From positions 124,001-188,000 of the forward strand of contig NZ_JAUSSN010000007.1 of NCBI RefSeq assembly GCF_030812335.1: a stretch of 64,000 nt of DNA. Direction: 5' to 3'. Positions within the stretch are counted from its first letter, which is position 1. Every line of letters starts with the position of its first letter. Below are positions 26,474 to 35,755 of the stretch, in pieces. The position numbers were made by a program, and so were the translations under genes. This DNA comes from Pseudarthrobacter oxydans. GTDB taxonomy: Bacteria; Actinomycetota; Actinomycetes; Actinomycetales; Micrococcaceae. The notes beneath the pieces are model-generated. The model saw only the letters and a list, made by a program, of their open reading frames with translations, was not told the origin of the DNA and made no database searches.

Positions 26474-26641
26474 CTAGTCGTCCTCGTCGCCCTTTTCCCA
26501 GGACTCGTTGCGGGCCCTGACCTTCTCGAGGGCGTGTTCAGCTTCTTCCCGGGTCTTGTACGGGCCAATCAGCTGGCTCCAGTCGGACATGGCGTCCTCT
26601 TCAACCTCGTGCGTGTTGACGTTGTACCAGTACTCCGGCAT
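26474..26641 (-). CDS. 55-residue SPOR-like/hypothetical protein
   Basis: A short acidic protein starting [15 protein letters not shown] and containing [20 protein letters not shown], ending in DEDD. The G-P-Y-x-T-x-E-E-A pattern is like the core of SPOR-type peptides and is widespread as a small hypothetical protein in Micrococcales. AAGGAG lies 6 bases before the ATG at 26641. It is divergent from map. Function unknown; the good ribosome site and coherent sequence support a real gene. Confidence 0.82.
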   Translation of the reverse strand: MPEYWYNVNTHEVEEDAMSDWSQLIGPYKTREEAEHALEKVRARNESWEKGDEDD

Positions 26642-26699
26642 CGATGCTCCTTCACTGATATTTCGTGGCCGTTGTTTATTTGCCTCCGGCCGTGCCTTA

Positions 26700-26705
26700 T
26701 ATGAT
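26700..26705 (+). promoter_or_regulatory. -10 element TATGAT for a leaderless map mRNA
   Basis: TATGAT ends 6 bases before the map ATG at 26712, which would place the transcription start on or next to the A of the start codon. No ribosome site precedes the ATG. A -35 is weak. Confidence 0.55.
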
Positions 26706-26711
26706 CAATGT

Positions 26712-27590
26712 ATGCCTTCTCTAGCCTCGACTGCACCCATCGGTACCCTGGTCCCGGGAGCCGTCAGTCCGCAGCTTCCCGTTCCGGCGTCGATCCCGCG
26801 TCCCGAATACGTGGGTAAGCCCGCACCGGCCAAGTTCACCGGCTCCGAGGTCAAATCGGCGGAGACCATCGAGAAGATCCGAATCGCCTCACGGATCGCC
26901 GCGCAGGCGATCGTGGAGGTAGGGAAGCACATCCAGCCCGGCGTCACCACGGACCAGTTGGACCGGGTGGGCCACGAGTTCCTGCTCGACCACAAGGCGT
27001 ACCCGTCCACCCTCGGCTACCGAGGCTTTCCCAAGTCCCTGTGTTCGTCGTTGAACGAAGTCATCTGCCACGGCATCCCGGACAGCACGGTGGTCCGGGA
27101 CGGGGACATCCTCAACATCGACATCACGGCCTTCATTGGCGGCGTGCACGGCGACACCAACTACACCTTCCTGGCCGGGGACGTCGACGAGGAATCCCGG
27201 CTGCTCGTAGAGCGCACGCAGGAGTCCCTGAACCGCGCCATCCGTGCCGTGGCCCCGGGCCGTGAAATCAACGTGATCGGGCGGACCATCGAGTCCTACG
27301 CCAAGCGCTTCGGCTATGGTGTGGTCCGCGACTTCACCGGTCACGGCGTGGGCGAGGCTTTCCACACCGGCCTGATCATCCCGCACTACGACGCCGCCCC
27401 CGCCTACAACACCGTCATCGAAGCCGGAATGGTCTTCACGATCGAACCGATGCTGACGCTTGGCACCGTGGACTGGGACATGTGGGCCGACGACTGGACC
27501 GTCGTGACCCGCGACCGCAAACGCACCGCACAGTTCGAGCACACCCTGCTTGTCACGGAGTCCGGCGCCGAAGTTCTGACGCTCCCCTGA
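26712..27590 (+). CDS. map: Type I methionine aminopeptidase
   Basis: A 292-residue enzyme removing the initiator methionine from new proteins. All five metal ligands are visible: two Asp (NIDITAF and GDTNYTF), His ([11 protein letters not shown]), and two Glu (TIEPML and FEHTLLVTE). The first 45 residues (with [11 protein letters not shown]) are the N-terminal extension seen in actinobacterial MetAP1c. The longer upstream frame is rejected because the -10 element and typical N-terminus both point to 26712. ppgK follows 89 bases later. Confidence 0.95.
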   Translation: MPSLASTAPIGTLVPGAVSPQLPVPASIPRPEYVGKPAPAKFTGSEVKSAETIEKIRIASRIAAQAIVEVGKHIQPGVTTDQLDRVGHEFLLDHKAYPSTLGYRGFPKSLCSSLNEVICHGIPDSTVVRDGDILNIDITAFIGGVHGDTNYTFLAGDVDEESRLLVERTQESLNRAIRAVAPGREINVIGRTIESYAKRFGYGVVRDFTGHGVGEAFHTGLIIPHYDAAPAYNTVIEAGMVFTIEPMLTLGTVDWDMWADDWTVVTRDRKRTAQFEHTLLVTESGAEVLTLP

Positions 27591-27679
27591 TTCCCGCTCC
27601 ACCAGAAGATCCCGGTCTTCGCCCGTCGGCCCTGGGCCGCACCCTCCTAGCCCCGCCCCCTGCCACGAACGGAACCACA

Positions 27680-28483
27680 TTGGCCAAGAAGGACGAGAAG
27701 TCGAAGAAGAACGCCCCGCTGATCGGCATTGACATCGGTGGCACCGGCATCAAGGGCGGGATCGTGGACCTGAAGAAGGGGAAGCTGGTCGGTGACCGCC
27801 TGCGCATGCCCACCCCGAAGCCCTCCACACCCGAATCCGTGGCCGAGGTCGTGGCCCAGGTTGTCGCCGAGCTGTCCGCCCGGCCCGATGCTCCGGCCCC
27901 CGACTCGCCGGTGGGCGTCACTTTCCCCGGCATCATCCAGCACGGCGTGGTTCACTCCGCCGCCAACGTGGACAAGTCCTGGCTGGAAATGGACATCGAC
28001 GCAATGCTGACCGCCCGCCTGGGCCGGCCCGTGGAGGTCATCAACGACGCCGACGCCGCAGGCCTCGCGGAGGCACGCTACGGCGCCGGTGAATTTATCG
28101 AGGGCACCGTGCTCGTCATCACGCTCGGCACCGGTATTGGTTCCGCCTTCATCTTCGACGGGAAGCTTGTCCCCAATGCCGAACTCGGACACCTGGAAAT
28201 TGACGGGTTCGACGCCGAAAGCAAGGCCTCGGCGGTGGCGCGTGAGCGGGACGGCCTGAGCTGGGAAGAGTACAGCGTGCTGCTGCAGCGCTACCTGTCG
28301 CACGTGGAGTTCCTGTTCTCCCCCGAACTGTTCATCATCGGCGGCGGCATCTCGAAGCGCGCAGACGAATACCTTCCGCGGCTGCAGCTGCGCACGCCCA
28401 TCGTTCCGGCCGAATTGAAGAACGACGCCGGCATCGTCGGCGCCGCGCTCGAGATCGCACTGAAACACAAGCTCGCCAAGTAG
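27680..28483 (+). CDS. ppgK: Polyphosphate glucokinase
   Basis: A 267-residue ROK-type sugar kinase that phosphorylates glucose with polyphosphate or ATP. Motifs: GIDIGGTGIKGG (phosphate 1), GVTFPGIIQHG, NDADAAGLAEA and TLGTGIGSAFIFDGKLVPNAELGHLEI. The acidic/basic ends and length match PpgK of mycobacteria and Arthrobacter glucomannokinase. Start is probably TTG at 27680 (MAKKDEKSKK); the frame stays open upstream but overlaps the map C-terminus in another frame. A long hairpin at 28487-28546 follows. Confidence 0.93.
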   Translation: MAKKDEKSKKNAPLIGIDIGGTGIKGGIVDLKKGKLVGDRLRMPTPKPSTPESVAEVVAQVVAELSARPDAPAPDSPVGVTFPGIIQHGVVHSAANVDKSWLEMDIDAMLTARLGRPVEVINDADAAGLAEARYGAGEFIEGTVLVITLGTGIGSAFIFDGKLVPNAELGHLEIDGFDAESKASAVARERDGLSWEEYSVLLQRYLSHVEFLFSPELFIIGGGISKRADEYLPRLQLRTPIVPAELKNDAGIVGAALEIALKHKLAK

Positions 28484-28486
28484 CCA

Positions 28487-28546
28487 AAAGAGCTATCACT
28501 CCGGGTCGTTCTGAACGCTGGGAACGACCCGGAGTGATAGCTCTTT
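28487..28546. terminator. Long perfect hairpin between ppgK and nrdR
   Basis: Arms of 25 bp (28487-28511 and 28522-28546) pair perfectly around a 10-base loop and end in CTCTTTGTTG on the plus strand. The genes on each side converge, so it can stop both. Confidence 0.85.
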
Positions 28547-28627
28547 GTTGTGTGGTGCCGGTGGTGGCCGCGGCTTCCCCTCCGTTGCCACCACCGGAGT
28601 CTGTGAGCCGGCGCTCCTGGAACCGGC

Positions 28628-29119
28628 TTAGAGCGCGCTCTTCTGCTGGCTCGTGCCCTCGCGGCCCTTGGTCTCGGCCTCGTGGCGGAGCAGCGAAATG
28701 GCCGCTTCGAAGTCCTCCAGGGATTCGAAGGCCTGGTAAACACTCGCGAAGCGCAGGTAGGCGACCTCGTCGAGCCGCTGGAGCGGGTTCAGGATGGCGA
28801 GACCGACTTCGTGCGCGTCGATTTCCGCGGCGCCGGAGGCACGGATCGCCTCTTCGACTTCCTGGGCCAGCATCGCGAGGTCGTCCTCGGTGACGGGACG
28901 GCCCTGGCAGGCCTTGCGGACGCCGTTGATGACCTTGCTGCGGCTGAACGGCTCACCGACACCCGACCGCTTGATCACGGTCAGGCTGGTGGTTTCGACC
29001 GTGGTGAACCGGCGGCCGCACTCGGGGCACTGCCGGCGACGCCGGATGGCGGAACCGTCGTCGGCGATCCGGCTGTCCACCACACGCGAATCAGGGTTAC
29101 GGCAAAACGGACAGTACAT
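28628..29119 (-). CDS. nrdR: Transcriptional repressor NrdR
   Basis: A 163-residue repressor of ribonucleotide reductase genes. Residues 1-40 are a zinc ribbon ([15 protein letters not shown] and [12 protein letters not shown]); then an ATP-cone begins with [16 protein letters not shown] and ends near RFASVYQAF. It senses dATP/ATP and binds tandem NrdR boxes. Two such boxes appear just upstream of its own start (29208-29252), suggesting autoregulation. No nrd genes are in the window. Confidence 0.97.
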   Translation of the reverse strand: MYCPFCRNPDSRVVDSRIADDGSAIRRRRQCPECGRRFTTVETTSLTVIKRSGVGEPFSRSKVINGVRKACQGRPVTEDDLAMLAQEVEEAIRASGAAEIDAHEVGLAILNPLQRLDEVAYLRFASVYQAFESLEDFEAAISLLRHEAETKGREGTSQQKSAL

Positions 29120-29207
29120 GACGTTTCCTCCCCTGTCGCAAGCGAATGGCCGGACGGTGATCGCCGTTGCAGATCGCCGGAGCGGTTGGCTCCGCCATCA
29201 GTTTACG

Positions 29208-29252
29208 ACTAGATGTAGCTGAATAACAAGCCTGTAATTACTACATGTTGTG
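29208..29252 (-). promoter_or_regulatory. Tandem NrdR-box-like sites upstream of nrdR
   Basis: Two near-palindromic sites, ACTAGATGTAGC (29208-29219) and ACTACATGTTGT (29240-29251), are 32 bases apart. Each departs from a perfect ACTACATGTAGT by one or two bases. The pairing and spacing (about three helical turns) are those of known NrdR boxes. Confidence 0.6.
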
Positions 29253-29253
29253 G

Positions 29254-30645
29254 TCAGGCGCCCTGCGGGAACCGGGCGGTGACCGCCTCGCCGTGCGCCG
29301 GCAGGTCCTCCGCCCCGGCCAGGCTCACGATGTGGCCGCTGACCTCTGCCAGGGCGGCCCGGGTGTAGTTGACCACCTGGATGGCGCGCAGGAAGGTGGT
29401 CACGTTCAGCCCCGAGGAGAACGCTGCGGTGCCGCTGGTCGGCAGCACGTGGTTGGAGCCGGCGCAGTAGTCGCCCAGGCTGACGGGGCTGTAGTCCCCC
29501 ACGAAGATCGCCCCGGCGCTGCGGATCCGGCCCGCTACGACTGCCGCGTCCGCCGTCATGATCTCCAGGTGCTCAGCGGCGTAGGCGTTGCACGCCGCGA
29601 TGCCCTCGTCCAGGTTGTCCACCAGGACGACGCCGGACTGCGGGCCGGAGAGGGCCTCGCGGACCCGCGCGCTGTGCCTGGTCGCTGCCGCCTGGCGCTC
29701 CAGTTCCACCCGGACGGCGGCGGCGAGGTCCTCGGAGTCCGTGATCAGCACGGACGCCGCCTTGGGGTCGTGCTCGGCCTGGCTGATCAGGTCAGCCGCA
29801 ACGAGCCCCGGCTGTGCCGTGGCGTCGGCGAGGATCGCGATCTCGGTGGTGCCGGCCTCGGAATCGATGCCGACGACCCCCTTGACGAGGCGCTTCGCCG
29901 TGGCGACGAAGACGTTGCCCGGGCCGGTGACGACGTCCACCGGGTCCAGCCCGGCCCGGTCCTCCCCGGCCGGGATGCCGTAGGCGAAGGCCGCGATCGC
30001 CTGGGCGCCGCCGATGGCGTAGACCTCGTCAATCCCGAGCAGGCACGCCGCGGCAAGGATCGTGGGGTGCGGGAGCCCGCCGAAGTCCTTCTGCGGCGGA
30101 GATGCCAGGGCGATGGATTCGACGCCGGCGGCGAGGGCCGGGACGACGTTCATGATCACGGAGGACGGGTAGACCGCCAGCCCGCCCGGGACGTAGAGGC
30201 CAACGCGTGCAACGGGGACCCAGTTCTGGCTGACCACTGCGCCTTCGCCGAGTTCGACGTCGGTGTTCGCCGGCCGCTGGGCGTCGGCGAAAAGCCGCGC
30301 GCGCCGGATGGACTCTTCCAGTGCCGCCCGCACGGCGGGGTCGAGCCCGGCCAGGGCCGCCGTCAGCGCATCGGCGGGGACCCGGGGGTGTGACTGCTCC
30401 ACGCCGTCGAAGGTCAGGGCGAGCTCGCTGAGCGCCTCGAAGCCCCGGGTCCGGACGGCGTCGATGATGTCCAGGACTTTGTGCTCGGCATCGGCCATGG
30501 TGCCGGCCTGCGCCCGGGGCACCGCGGCGCGGAGGCCGGCGAGGGTCAGCCGCCGGCCGCGGAGGTCGACGGTGCGGAAGTTGAGATCGGCGGGAACCGG
30601 GGGCGCAGTAACGGCGGGCACGGAGCTGTCAGCTGTAGGGGTCAC
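29254..30645 (-). CDS. hisD: Histidinol dehydrogenase
   Basis: A 463-residue zinc enzyme that oxidises histidinol to histidine with two NAD+. Signatures: [54 protein letters not shown] and the C-terminal [18 protein letters not shown] with the conserved His. Start is a GTG at 30645. No other his genes follow; nrdR is next on the strand, so hisD appears to be separate from a his operon within this window. Confidence 0.97.
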   Translation of the reverse strand: MTPTADSSVPAVTAPPVPADLNFRTVDLRGRRLTLAGLRAAVPRAQAGTMADAEHKVLDIIDAVRTRGFEALSELALTFDGVEQSHPRVPADALTAALAGLDPAVRAALEESIRRARLFADAQRPANTDVELGEGAVVSQNWVPVARVGLYVPGGLAVYPSSVIMNVVPALAAGVESIALASPPQKDFGGLPHPTILAAACLLGIDEVYAIGGAQAIAAFAYGIPAGEDRAGLDPVDVVTGPGNVFVATAKRLVKGVVGIDSEAGTTEIAILADATAQPGLVAADLISQAEHDPKAASVLITDSEDLAAAVRVELERQAAATRHSARVREALSGPQSGVVLVDNLDEGIAACNAYAAEHLEIMTADAAVVAGRIRSAGAIFVGDYSPVSLGDYCAGSNHVLPTSGTAAFSSGLNVTTFLRAIQVVNYTRAALAEVSGHIVSLAGAEDLPAHGEAVTARFPQGA

Positions 30646-30729
30646 CCGTTCATTTTACGGGCAGCCCCGGCGGGTCCCGCGCCTGTTACATCGGGACTGC
30701 GGGTTCGGGTCTGCTCGGCGGCATCGTAG

Positions 30730-31323
30730 TCAGGCCCCGGGACCAGTGTCCGGCGTCGTGAAGACAGTGTTCAGGAAGATGGTCAGTGCGGTTGCGGCGG
30801 GCCAGATCGCGAGGACGGCGAAGGACCGCAGCGAGAAGGCAATGCTGGCGCTGGCCGAGGTGTCTTCGGGCGCTCCCCACCAGAGGCCGCACACGACGCC
30901 GGTTCCCCAGGCTGCGAGGGCGCCCAGCGCGCCGGCTCCGACGGCGAGGACAACGTCCCGGCCGAACGGCGGGTTGTGTTTGCTGCCGGAGGCGACTGCG
31001 CCCGAAATGCAGCCGGCGAGCAGGAACAGGCCCGCCAGCACGAGGTCCCGCGGCAGCCACCCTTCCGTGTTGCCGCCGCTCCGCAGCTCCGGATTGCCCG
31101 AGAGCAGGTTCAGCCCGGAGGGCGCCAGGAGCCACCAGAGCAGCCCCACGGGGATGCCTGCGGCGGCGATGACGGCGGCCTTCCGCCACGACGTGGCGCG
31201 GACGCCGGCCACGTGGACCGGCTGGCCGGATGCAGCGTCCGGACCGGACCCAGTGAGCGGGAACCGGGAAGTCGCTCCCGGGGGATCCTGCGGGACCTGG
31301 CCGTGCACTGCGGGCTGTGTCAT
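30730..31323 (-). CDS. Membrane protein, possibly DUF2567-like
   Basis: A 197-residue protein with about four hydrophobic segments: residues 48-66 (KAAVIAAAGIPVGLLWWLLAP), about 92-108, 122-140 and 165-185. The pattern GIPVGLLWWLLAP near the first helix resembles the actinobacterial DUF2567 membrane family. The ATG at 31323 is preceded by AAGG about 10 bases upstream; a longer frame to 31392 is less likely. Divergent from the flavin reductase gene. Function unknown. Confidence 0.75.
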   Translation of the reverse strand: MTQPAVHGQVPQDPPGATSRFPLTGSGPDAASGQPVHVAGVRATSWRKAAVIAAAGIPVGLLWWLLAPSGLNLLSGNPELRSGGNTEGWLPRDLVLAGLFLLAGCISGAVASGSKHNPPFGRDVVLAVGAGALGALAAWGTGVVCGLWWGAPEDTSASASIAFSLRSFAVLAIWPAATALTIFLNTVFTTPDTGPGA

Positions 31324-31489
31324 GCAACAAACCTTAACAAGCTTTCCCCCGGCGGGGCACATAACACTGTGTGTCCGCGGGTGACGTTCCACATGACGCC
31401 TCCGGGTAAATAAGTACCGCCGCCGTTCGCAGGCGCAATACGCTGGCAGGTAGGAACATCACACACGTGCAGCAGGGAGTTGGATCGCA

Positions 31490-31990
31490 GTGGCCACAGA
31501 GGACCAAGCCTTCGAGGGAACCTTCAAGGAAATGTTCCGCCGGCACGCGGCCGGCGTGGCCATCATCACCGCCAACTTCAACGGCGTCCCCTTCGGCTTC
31601 ACGGCAACCTCCGTGGCCTCGCTCTCGGCGAAGCCGCCCCGGTTCACGTTCAACATGGCCCGCACTTCCAGCTCCTGGCCGGCCGTGGCCAACACCACGT
31701 ATATCGGCGTCCACATGCTGGGGCTGGAGAACCAGTCGCTGGCCGACCGCTTCGCCCGCACCAGCAACCGCTTCGAGGGCGATCACTGGGCGCTCGGGCC
31801 CCATGAAGTGCCGATTCTGAATGACGTGGCCGGCTGGCTGATCGGCAAGATCCAGATGCGGCTCTCCTTCGAGAACAACGCCGTGGTTGTGGTCGAGGTC
31901 GTGGAAGGTGAGGTGGGCGCCGACGGCGCTCCCCTGCTCTACCACTCCGGCGCCTACGGCCAGCCCGCCCCGCTCGATTACGAGATCTGA
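31490..31990 (+). CDS. Flavin reductase family protein
   Basis: A 166-residue flavin-binding split-barrel protein (HpaC/FRP group). Motifs: FRRHAAGVAIITANFNGVPFGFTATSVASLSAKPPRF is the FMN-binding start, and VEGEV... LLYHSGAYG closes the barrel. It reduces FMN or FAD with NAD(P)H, commonly for a partner monooxygenase, but none is adjacent. GTG start at 31490. Convergent with dnaE, with a long palindrome between. Confidence 0.9.
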   Translation: MATEDQAFEGTFKEMFRRHAAGVAIITANFNGVPFGFTATSVASLSAKPPRFTFNMARTSSSWPAVANTTYIGVHMLGLENQSLADRFARTSNRFEGDHWALGPHEVPILNDVAGWLIGKIQMRLSFENNAVVVVEVVEGEVGADGAPLLYHSGAYGQPAPLDYEI

Positions 31991-32008
31991 CCGGCTACCT
32001 CGCCTTGC

Positions 32009-32063
32009 GAGGTGACACTTAACGCCCATGTCTTTGAGTGGCATGGGCGTTAAGTGTCACCTC
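32009..32063. terminator. Long perfect hairpin between flavin reductase and dnaE
   Basis: Arms of 22 bp (32009-32030 and 32042-32063) pair perfectly around an 11-base loop. It lies in the gap between two convergent genes and lacks a strong T-run. Confidence 0.8.
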
Positions 32064-32104
32064 AGGGGTGCGCAGCCCAACCCGGGCCTGCGAACCCCTG
32101 CATA

Positions 32105-35100
32105 TCAGTTGTCCAGGCAGGTCGGGCCGAGCAGGACCTTCAGGTCCCCGAACAGGGAGGGGCTGGGGTTCACGCGCAGATGCACCGGCAGGCCCATGAT
32201 CTCCACCCTGGAGTCGCCCTGCAGGTGCAACCGGACCTCGGACTTGCCGCGGTGGGTGCGCAGCACGTCTCCGAGTTCGGTCACGACCGCTTCGGTCGCC
32301 TTGTGGGTCTGCATGGTGATCACCACCGGGCCGTTGAGGCCCTCGCTGAGGTCCGGGACGGACAGTTCCATGCAGTTGAGCGCGACGGCGCCGTCGTCGC
32401 GGCGCTGTAGCCTTCCCTTGACCACCACGATCAGGTCTTCGGCGAGCACGGACGCGATGGGGCCGTAGACCTGGCCGAAGAACATGACCTCGACGGAACC
32501 ACCCAGGTCCTCGATCTCCGCACGGGCGTAGGCGTTGCCGCTGGCTTTCGCGATCCGCCGGCTCAGTGAGGTGATCATGCCGGAGATGGTGACGATGGTG
32601 CCGTCGTGGGGGCCGTCCTCGGCGATGAGCGAGGTGATGGACTGGTCGGCGTGCTGGCTCAGGACCCCCTCAAGCCCCTGCAGCGGGTGGTCCGAGACGT
32701 ACAGGCCGAGCATGTCCCGTTCGAAGGAGAGCTTGTCCTTTTTCTCCCATTCGGGAAGATCCGGGATCTCGATGCTCAACGAGGCCTCGGATTCCGCCTC
32801 GTCGAACCCGGCGAAGAGGTCGAACTGGCCGATCGCCTCGTTGCGCTTGAGCGTGATGACGGAGTCGATCGCTTCTTCGTGGATCATCGCCAGGGCGCGC
32901 CGGTGGTGGCCAAGGGAATCGAACGCGCCGGCCTTGATCAGCGACTCAATGGTGCGCTTGTTGCACACCACCGCCGGGACCTTCACCAGGTAGTCCTTGA
33001 AGGAGGTGTAGGCGCCTTCCTTGTCCCGGGCGGCCACCATGGCCTCGACGACGTTGACGCCGACGTTGCGGATGGCCCCCATGCCGAAGCGGATGTCGGT
33101 GCCGACCGGGGTGAAGTTCAGCGCGGACTCGTTGACGTCCGGCGGCAGCACGGTGATGCCCATCCGCCGGCATTCGTTGAGGTAGATCGCCGACTTGTCC
33201 TTGTCGTCCCCGACGCTGGTGAGCAGGGCGGCCATGTACTCGGGCGCATAGTGGGCCTTGAGGTAGGCGGTCCAGTAGGAGATCACGCCGTAGGCGGCCG
33301 AGTGGGCCTTGTTGAAGGCGTAGTCGGAGAACGGCAGCAGGATGTCCCAGAGGGTCTTGACCGCGGCCATGGAGTAGCCGTTGTCCTGCATGCCCTGGGA
33401 GAAGCCGGCGAACTGCTTGTCCAGTTCGGATTTCTTCTTCTTGCCCATGGCGCGGCGCAGGATGTCGGCCTGGCCCAGGGTGTAGCCGGCGAGCTTCTGC
33501 GCCACGGCCATGACCTGCTCCTGGTACACGATCAGGCCGTAGGTGCCACCGAGGATTTCGGAGAGGGGTTCCTCCAGCTCGGGGTGGATCGGGATGACTT
33601 CCTGGATTTTGTTCTTGCGCAGGGCGTAGTCGGTGTGTGCGTTGGCGCCCATGGGGCCGGGCCGGTAGAGGGCCAGCACGGCGGAGATGTCTTCGAAGTT
33701 GTCAGGCTTCATGAGCTTGAGCAGGGAGCGCATCGGTCCGCCGTCGAGCTGGAACACCCCGAGGGTGTCTCCCCGGGCCAGCAGCTCGTAGGACGCCGTG
33801 TCGTCGAGTTCCAGCGCCTCCAGGTCCAGGTCGACCCCGCGGTTCATCTTGATGTTCTCGAGGGCGTCGGAAATGATCGTGAGGTTCCGCAGGCCGAGGA
33901 AGTCCATTTTGATCAGTCCGAGGCCCTCGGACGTGGGGTAGTCGAACTGGGTGATGACCTGGCCGTCCTGGAAACGGCGCATGACCGGGATGACGTCGAT
34001 GATCGGGTCCGACGACATGATGACGCCGGCCGCGTGGACGCCCCACTGGCGTTTCAGGCCCTCGATGCCGAGCGCCGTTTCGAACACCTTGGCGGCCTCG
34101 GGGTCCGTGGCGATCAGCTGCCGGAAGTCACCGGCCTCGCTGTAGCGCTTGGAGTCCTTGTTCTGGATGTCCGCCAGCGGGATGTCCTTGGCCATCACGG
34201 CCGGCGGAAGGGCCTTGGTCAGCTGTTCGCCCATGCTGAACGGGTAGCCCAGCACGCGGGAGGAGTCCTTGAGCGCCTGCTTGGTCTTGATGGTGCCGTA
34301 GGTGACGATCATGGCGACGCGTTCGTCGCCGTATTTGCGGGTGACGTAGTCGATGACTTCGGAGCGGCGCCGGTCATCGAAGTCGACGTCGAAGTCGGGC
34401 ATGGAGACGCGGTCCGGGTTGAGGAAGCGCTCGAAGATCAGGCCGTGGTGCAGCGGATCGAGGTCGGTGATGCGCATGGCGTAGGCCACCATGGACCCGG
34501 CGCCCGAACCACGTCCGGGACCCACCCGGATGCCGTTGTTCTTGGCCCAGTTGATGAAGTCGGCCACGACGAGGAAGTAGCCCGGGAACCCCATGGACGT
34601 GATGACGCCGAGTTCGTAGTCGGCCTGGGTGCGCACCTTGTCCGGGATGCCCTTGGGATAGCGGTACTGGAGTCCCTTGTCGACTTCCTTGACCAGCCAG
34701 GACGTTTCATCCTCGCCTTCGGGGCAGGGGAACCGGGGCATGTAGTTGGCGCCGGTGTTGAAGGACACTTCGCAGCGCTCGGCGATCAGGAGTGTGTTGT
34801 CGCACGCCTCCGGGTGGTCGCGGAACAGCTCCCGCATTTCCTGCGGTGACTTCAGGTAGTATCCGCTGCCCGAGAAGGCGAAGCGCGAGCCGCCGTTGTC
34901 ATACGTGGGCTCCAGCAGGGTGGAGCCCGACTGGATGGCCAGCAGGGCCTCGTGCGCCTTCGCGTCGTGCTCGTGGGTGTAGTGCAGGTCGTTGGTGGCC
35001 ACCAGCGGCAGGTTCAGTTCCTTGGCCAGGCGCAGCAGGTCACCGGTGACGCGCCGCTCGATGTCCAGGCCGTGGTCCATAAGTTCGCAGAAGTAGTTTT

Positions 35101-35662
35101 CCGCGCCGAAGATGTCGCGGAACTCGGCTGCCGCCTCGACGGCTTCCCGGTACTGCCCGAGCCGGAGCCGGGTCTGGACCTCGCCGGACGGGCAGCCGGT
35201 GGTGGCGATCAAGCCTTCGGAGTAGGTGTTGAGCAGCTGGCGGTCCAGCCGGGGCCATTTGCCGAAGACCGAGTCCAGGGAGGCGATCGACGAGGCACGG
35301 AACAGGTTCCGCATGCCCACGTTGTTGTAGCTGAGCAGCGTCATGTGCGTGTAGGCGCCGCCGCCGGAGATGTCGTCCTTGCGCTGGTTTTCCTCGCCCC
35401 AGCGGACGCGGGTCTTGTCCGTGCGTGCCGTCCCGGGCGTGACATAGGCCTCGACGCCGATGATCGGTTTGATGCCCTGGTCGGTGGCCCGTTTCCAGAA
35501 GTCGAAGGCGCCGAACAGGTAGCCGTGGTCCGTCGTGGCGAGGGCCGGCATGCCGAGCCGCTCGGTTTCGTCGAACAGTTCACTGAGCCGGGCGGCGCCG
35601 TCCAGCATCGAGTACTCGGTGTGGTTGTGGAGATGGACAAACGAGTCGTTGCTGGAAGTCAC
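32105..35662 (-). CDS. dnaE: DNA polymerase III alpha subunit
   Basis: 1185 residues, the replicative polymerase. The PHP domain begins FVHLHNHTEYSMLDGA; the polymerase active site is PDFDVDFDDRRR with GRGSGAGSMVAYAM before it; a helix-hairpin-helix and an OB domain near the C-terminus follow (VTISGMITSLSRR). Length is that of DnaE1-type enzymes. Start is GTG at 35662. It is separated from the upstream rluA-type gene by a hairpin at 35674-35705. Confidence 0.98.
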   Translation of the reverse strand: MTSSNDSFVHLHNHTEYSMLDGAARLSELFDETERLGMPALATTDHGYLFGAFDFWKRATDQGIKPIIGVEAYVTPGTARTDKTRVRWGEENQRKDDISGGGAYTHMTLLSYNNVGMRNLFRASSIASLDSVFGKWPRLDRQLLNTYSEGLIATTGCPSGEVQTRLRLGQYREAVEAAAEFRDIFGAENYFCELMDHGLDIERRVTGDLLRLAKELNLPLVATNDLHYTHEHDAKAHEALLAIQSGSTLLEPTYDNGGSRFAFSGSGYYLKSPQEMRELFRDHPEACDNTLLIAERCEVSFNTGANYMPRFPCPEGEDETSWLVKEVDKGLQYRYPKGIPDKVRTQADYELGVITSMGFPGYFLVVADFINWAKNNGIRVGPGRGSGAGSMVAYAMRITDLDPLHHGLIFERFLNPDRVSMPDFDVDFDDRRRSEVIDYVTRKYGDERVAMIVTYGTIKTKQALKDSSRVLGYPFSMGEQLTKALPPAVMAKDIPLADIQNKDSKRYSEAGDFRQLIATDPEAAKVFETALGIEGLKRQWGVHAAGVIMSSDPIIDVIPVMRRFQDGQVITQFDYPTSEGLGLIKMDFLGLRNLTIISDALENIKMNRGVDLDLEALELDDTASYELLARGDTLGVFQLDGGPMRSLLKLMKPDNFEDISAVLALYRPGPMGANAHTDYALRKNKIQEVIPIHPELEEPLSEILGGTYGLIVYQEQVMAVAQKLAGYTLGQADILRRAMGKKKKSELDKQFAGFSQGMQDNGYSMAAVKTLWDILLPFSDYAFNKAHSAAYGVISYWTAYLKAHYAPEYMAALLTSVGDDKDKSAIYLNECRRMGITVLPPDVNESALNFTPVGTDIRFGMGAIRNVGVNVVEAMVAARDKEGAYTSFKDYLVKVPAVVCNKRTIESLIKAGAFDSLGHHRRALAMIHEEAIDSVITLKRNEAIGQFDLFAGFDEAESEASLSIEIPDLPEWEKKDKLSFERDMLGLYVSDHPLQGLEGVLSQHADQSITSLIAEDGPHDGTIVTISGMITSLSRRIAKASGNAYARAEIEDLGGSVEVMFFGQVYGPIASVLAEDLIVVVKGRLQRRDDGAVALNCMELSVPDLSEGLNGPVVITMQTHKATEAVVTELGDVLRTHRGKSEVRLHLQGDSRVEIMGLPVHLRVNPSPSLFGDLKVLLGPTCLDN

Positions 35663-35673
35663 CGAATCATTCT

Positions 35674-35705
35674 AGTGCCGCGCACCGACCTTTCGGCGCG
35701 GCACT
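35674..35705 (-). terminator. Hairpin between the RluA-type gene and dnaE
   Basis: A 10-bp perfect stem (35674-35683 with 35696-35705) with a 12-base loop, immediately upstream of the dnaE start and after the pseudouridine synthase end. Confidence 0.55.
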
Positions 35706-35755
35706 CCGGCCGCCGCCGGATCGGACAGGTCACATCCCGCGGCGCGGCAGGGGCG

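Noticed and set aside
26221..26568. Minus-strand open frame of 115 codons
   Set aside because: Arg/Pro-rich, no ribosome site, and it overlaps the better supported 55-aa gene in another frame.
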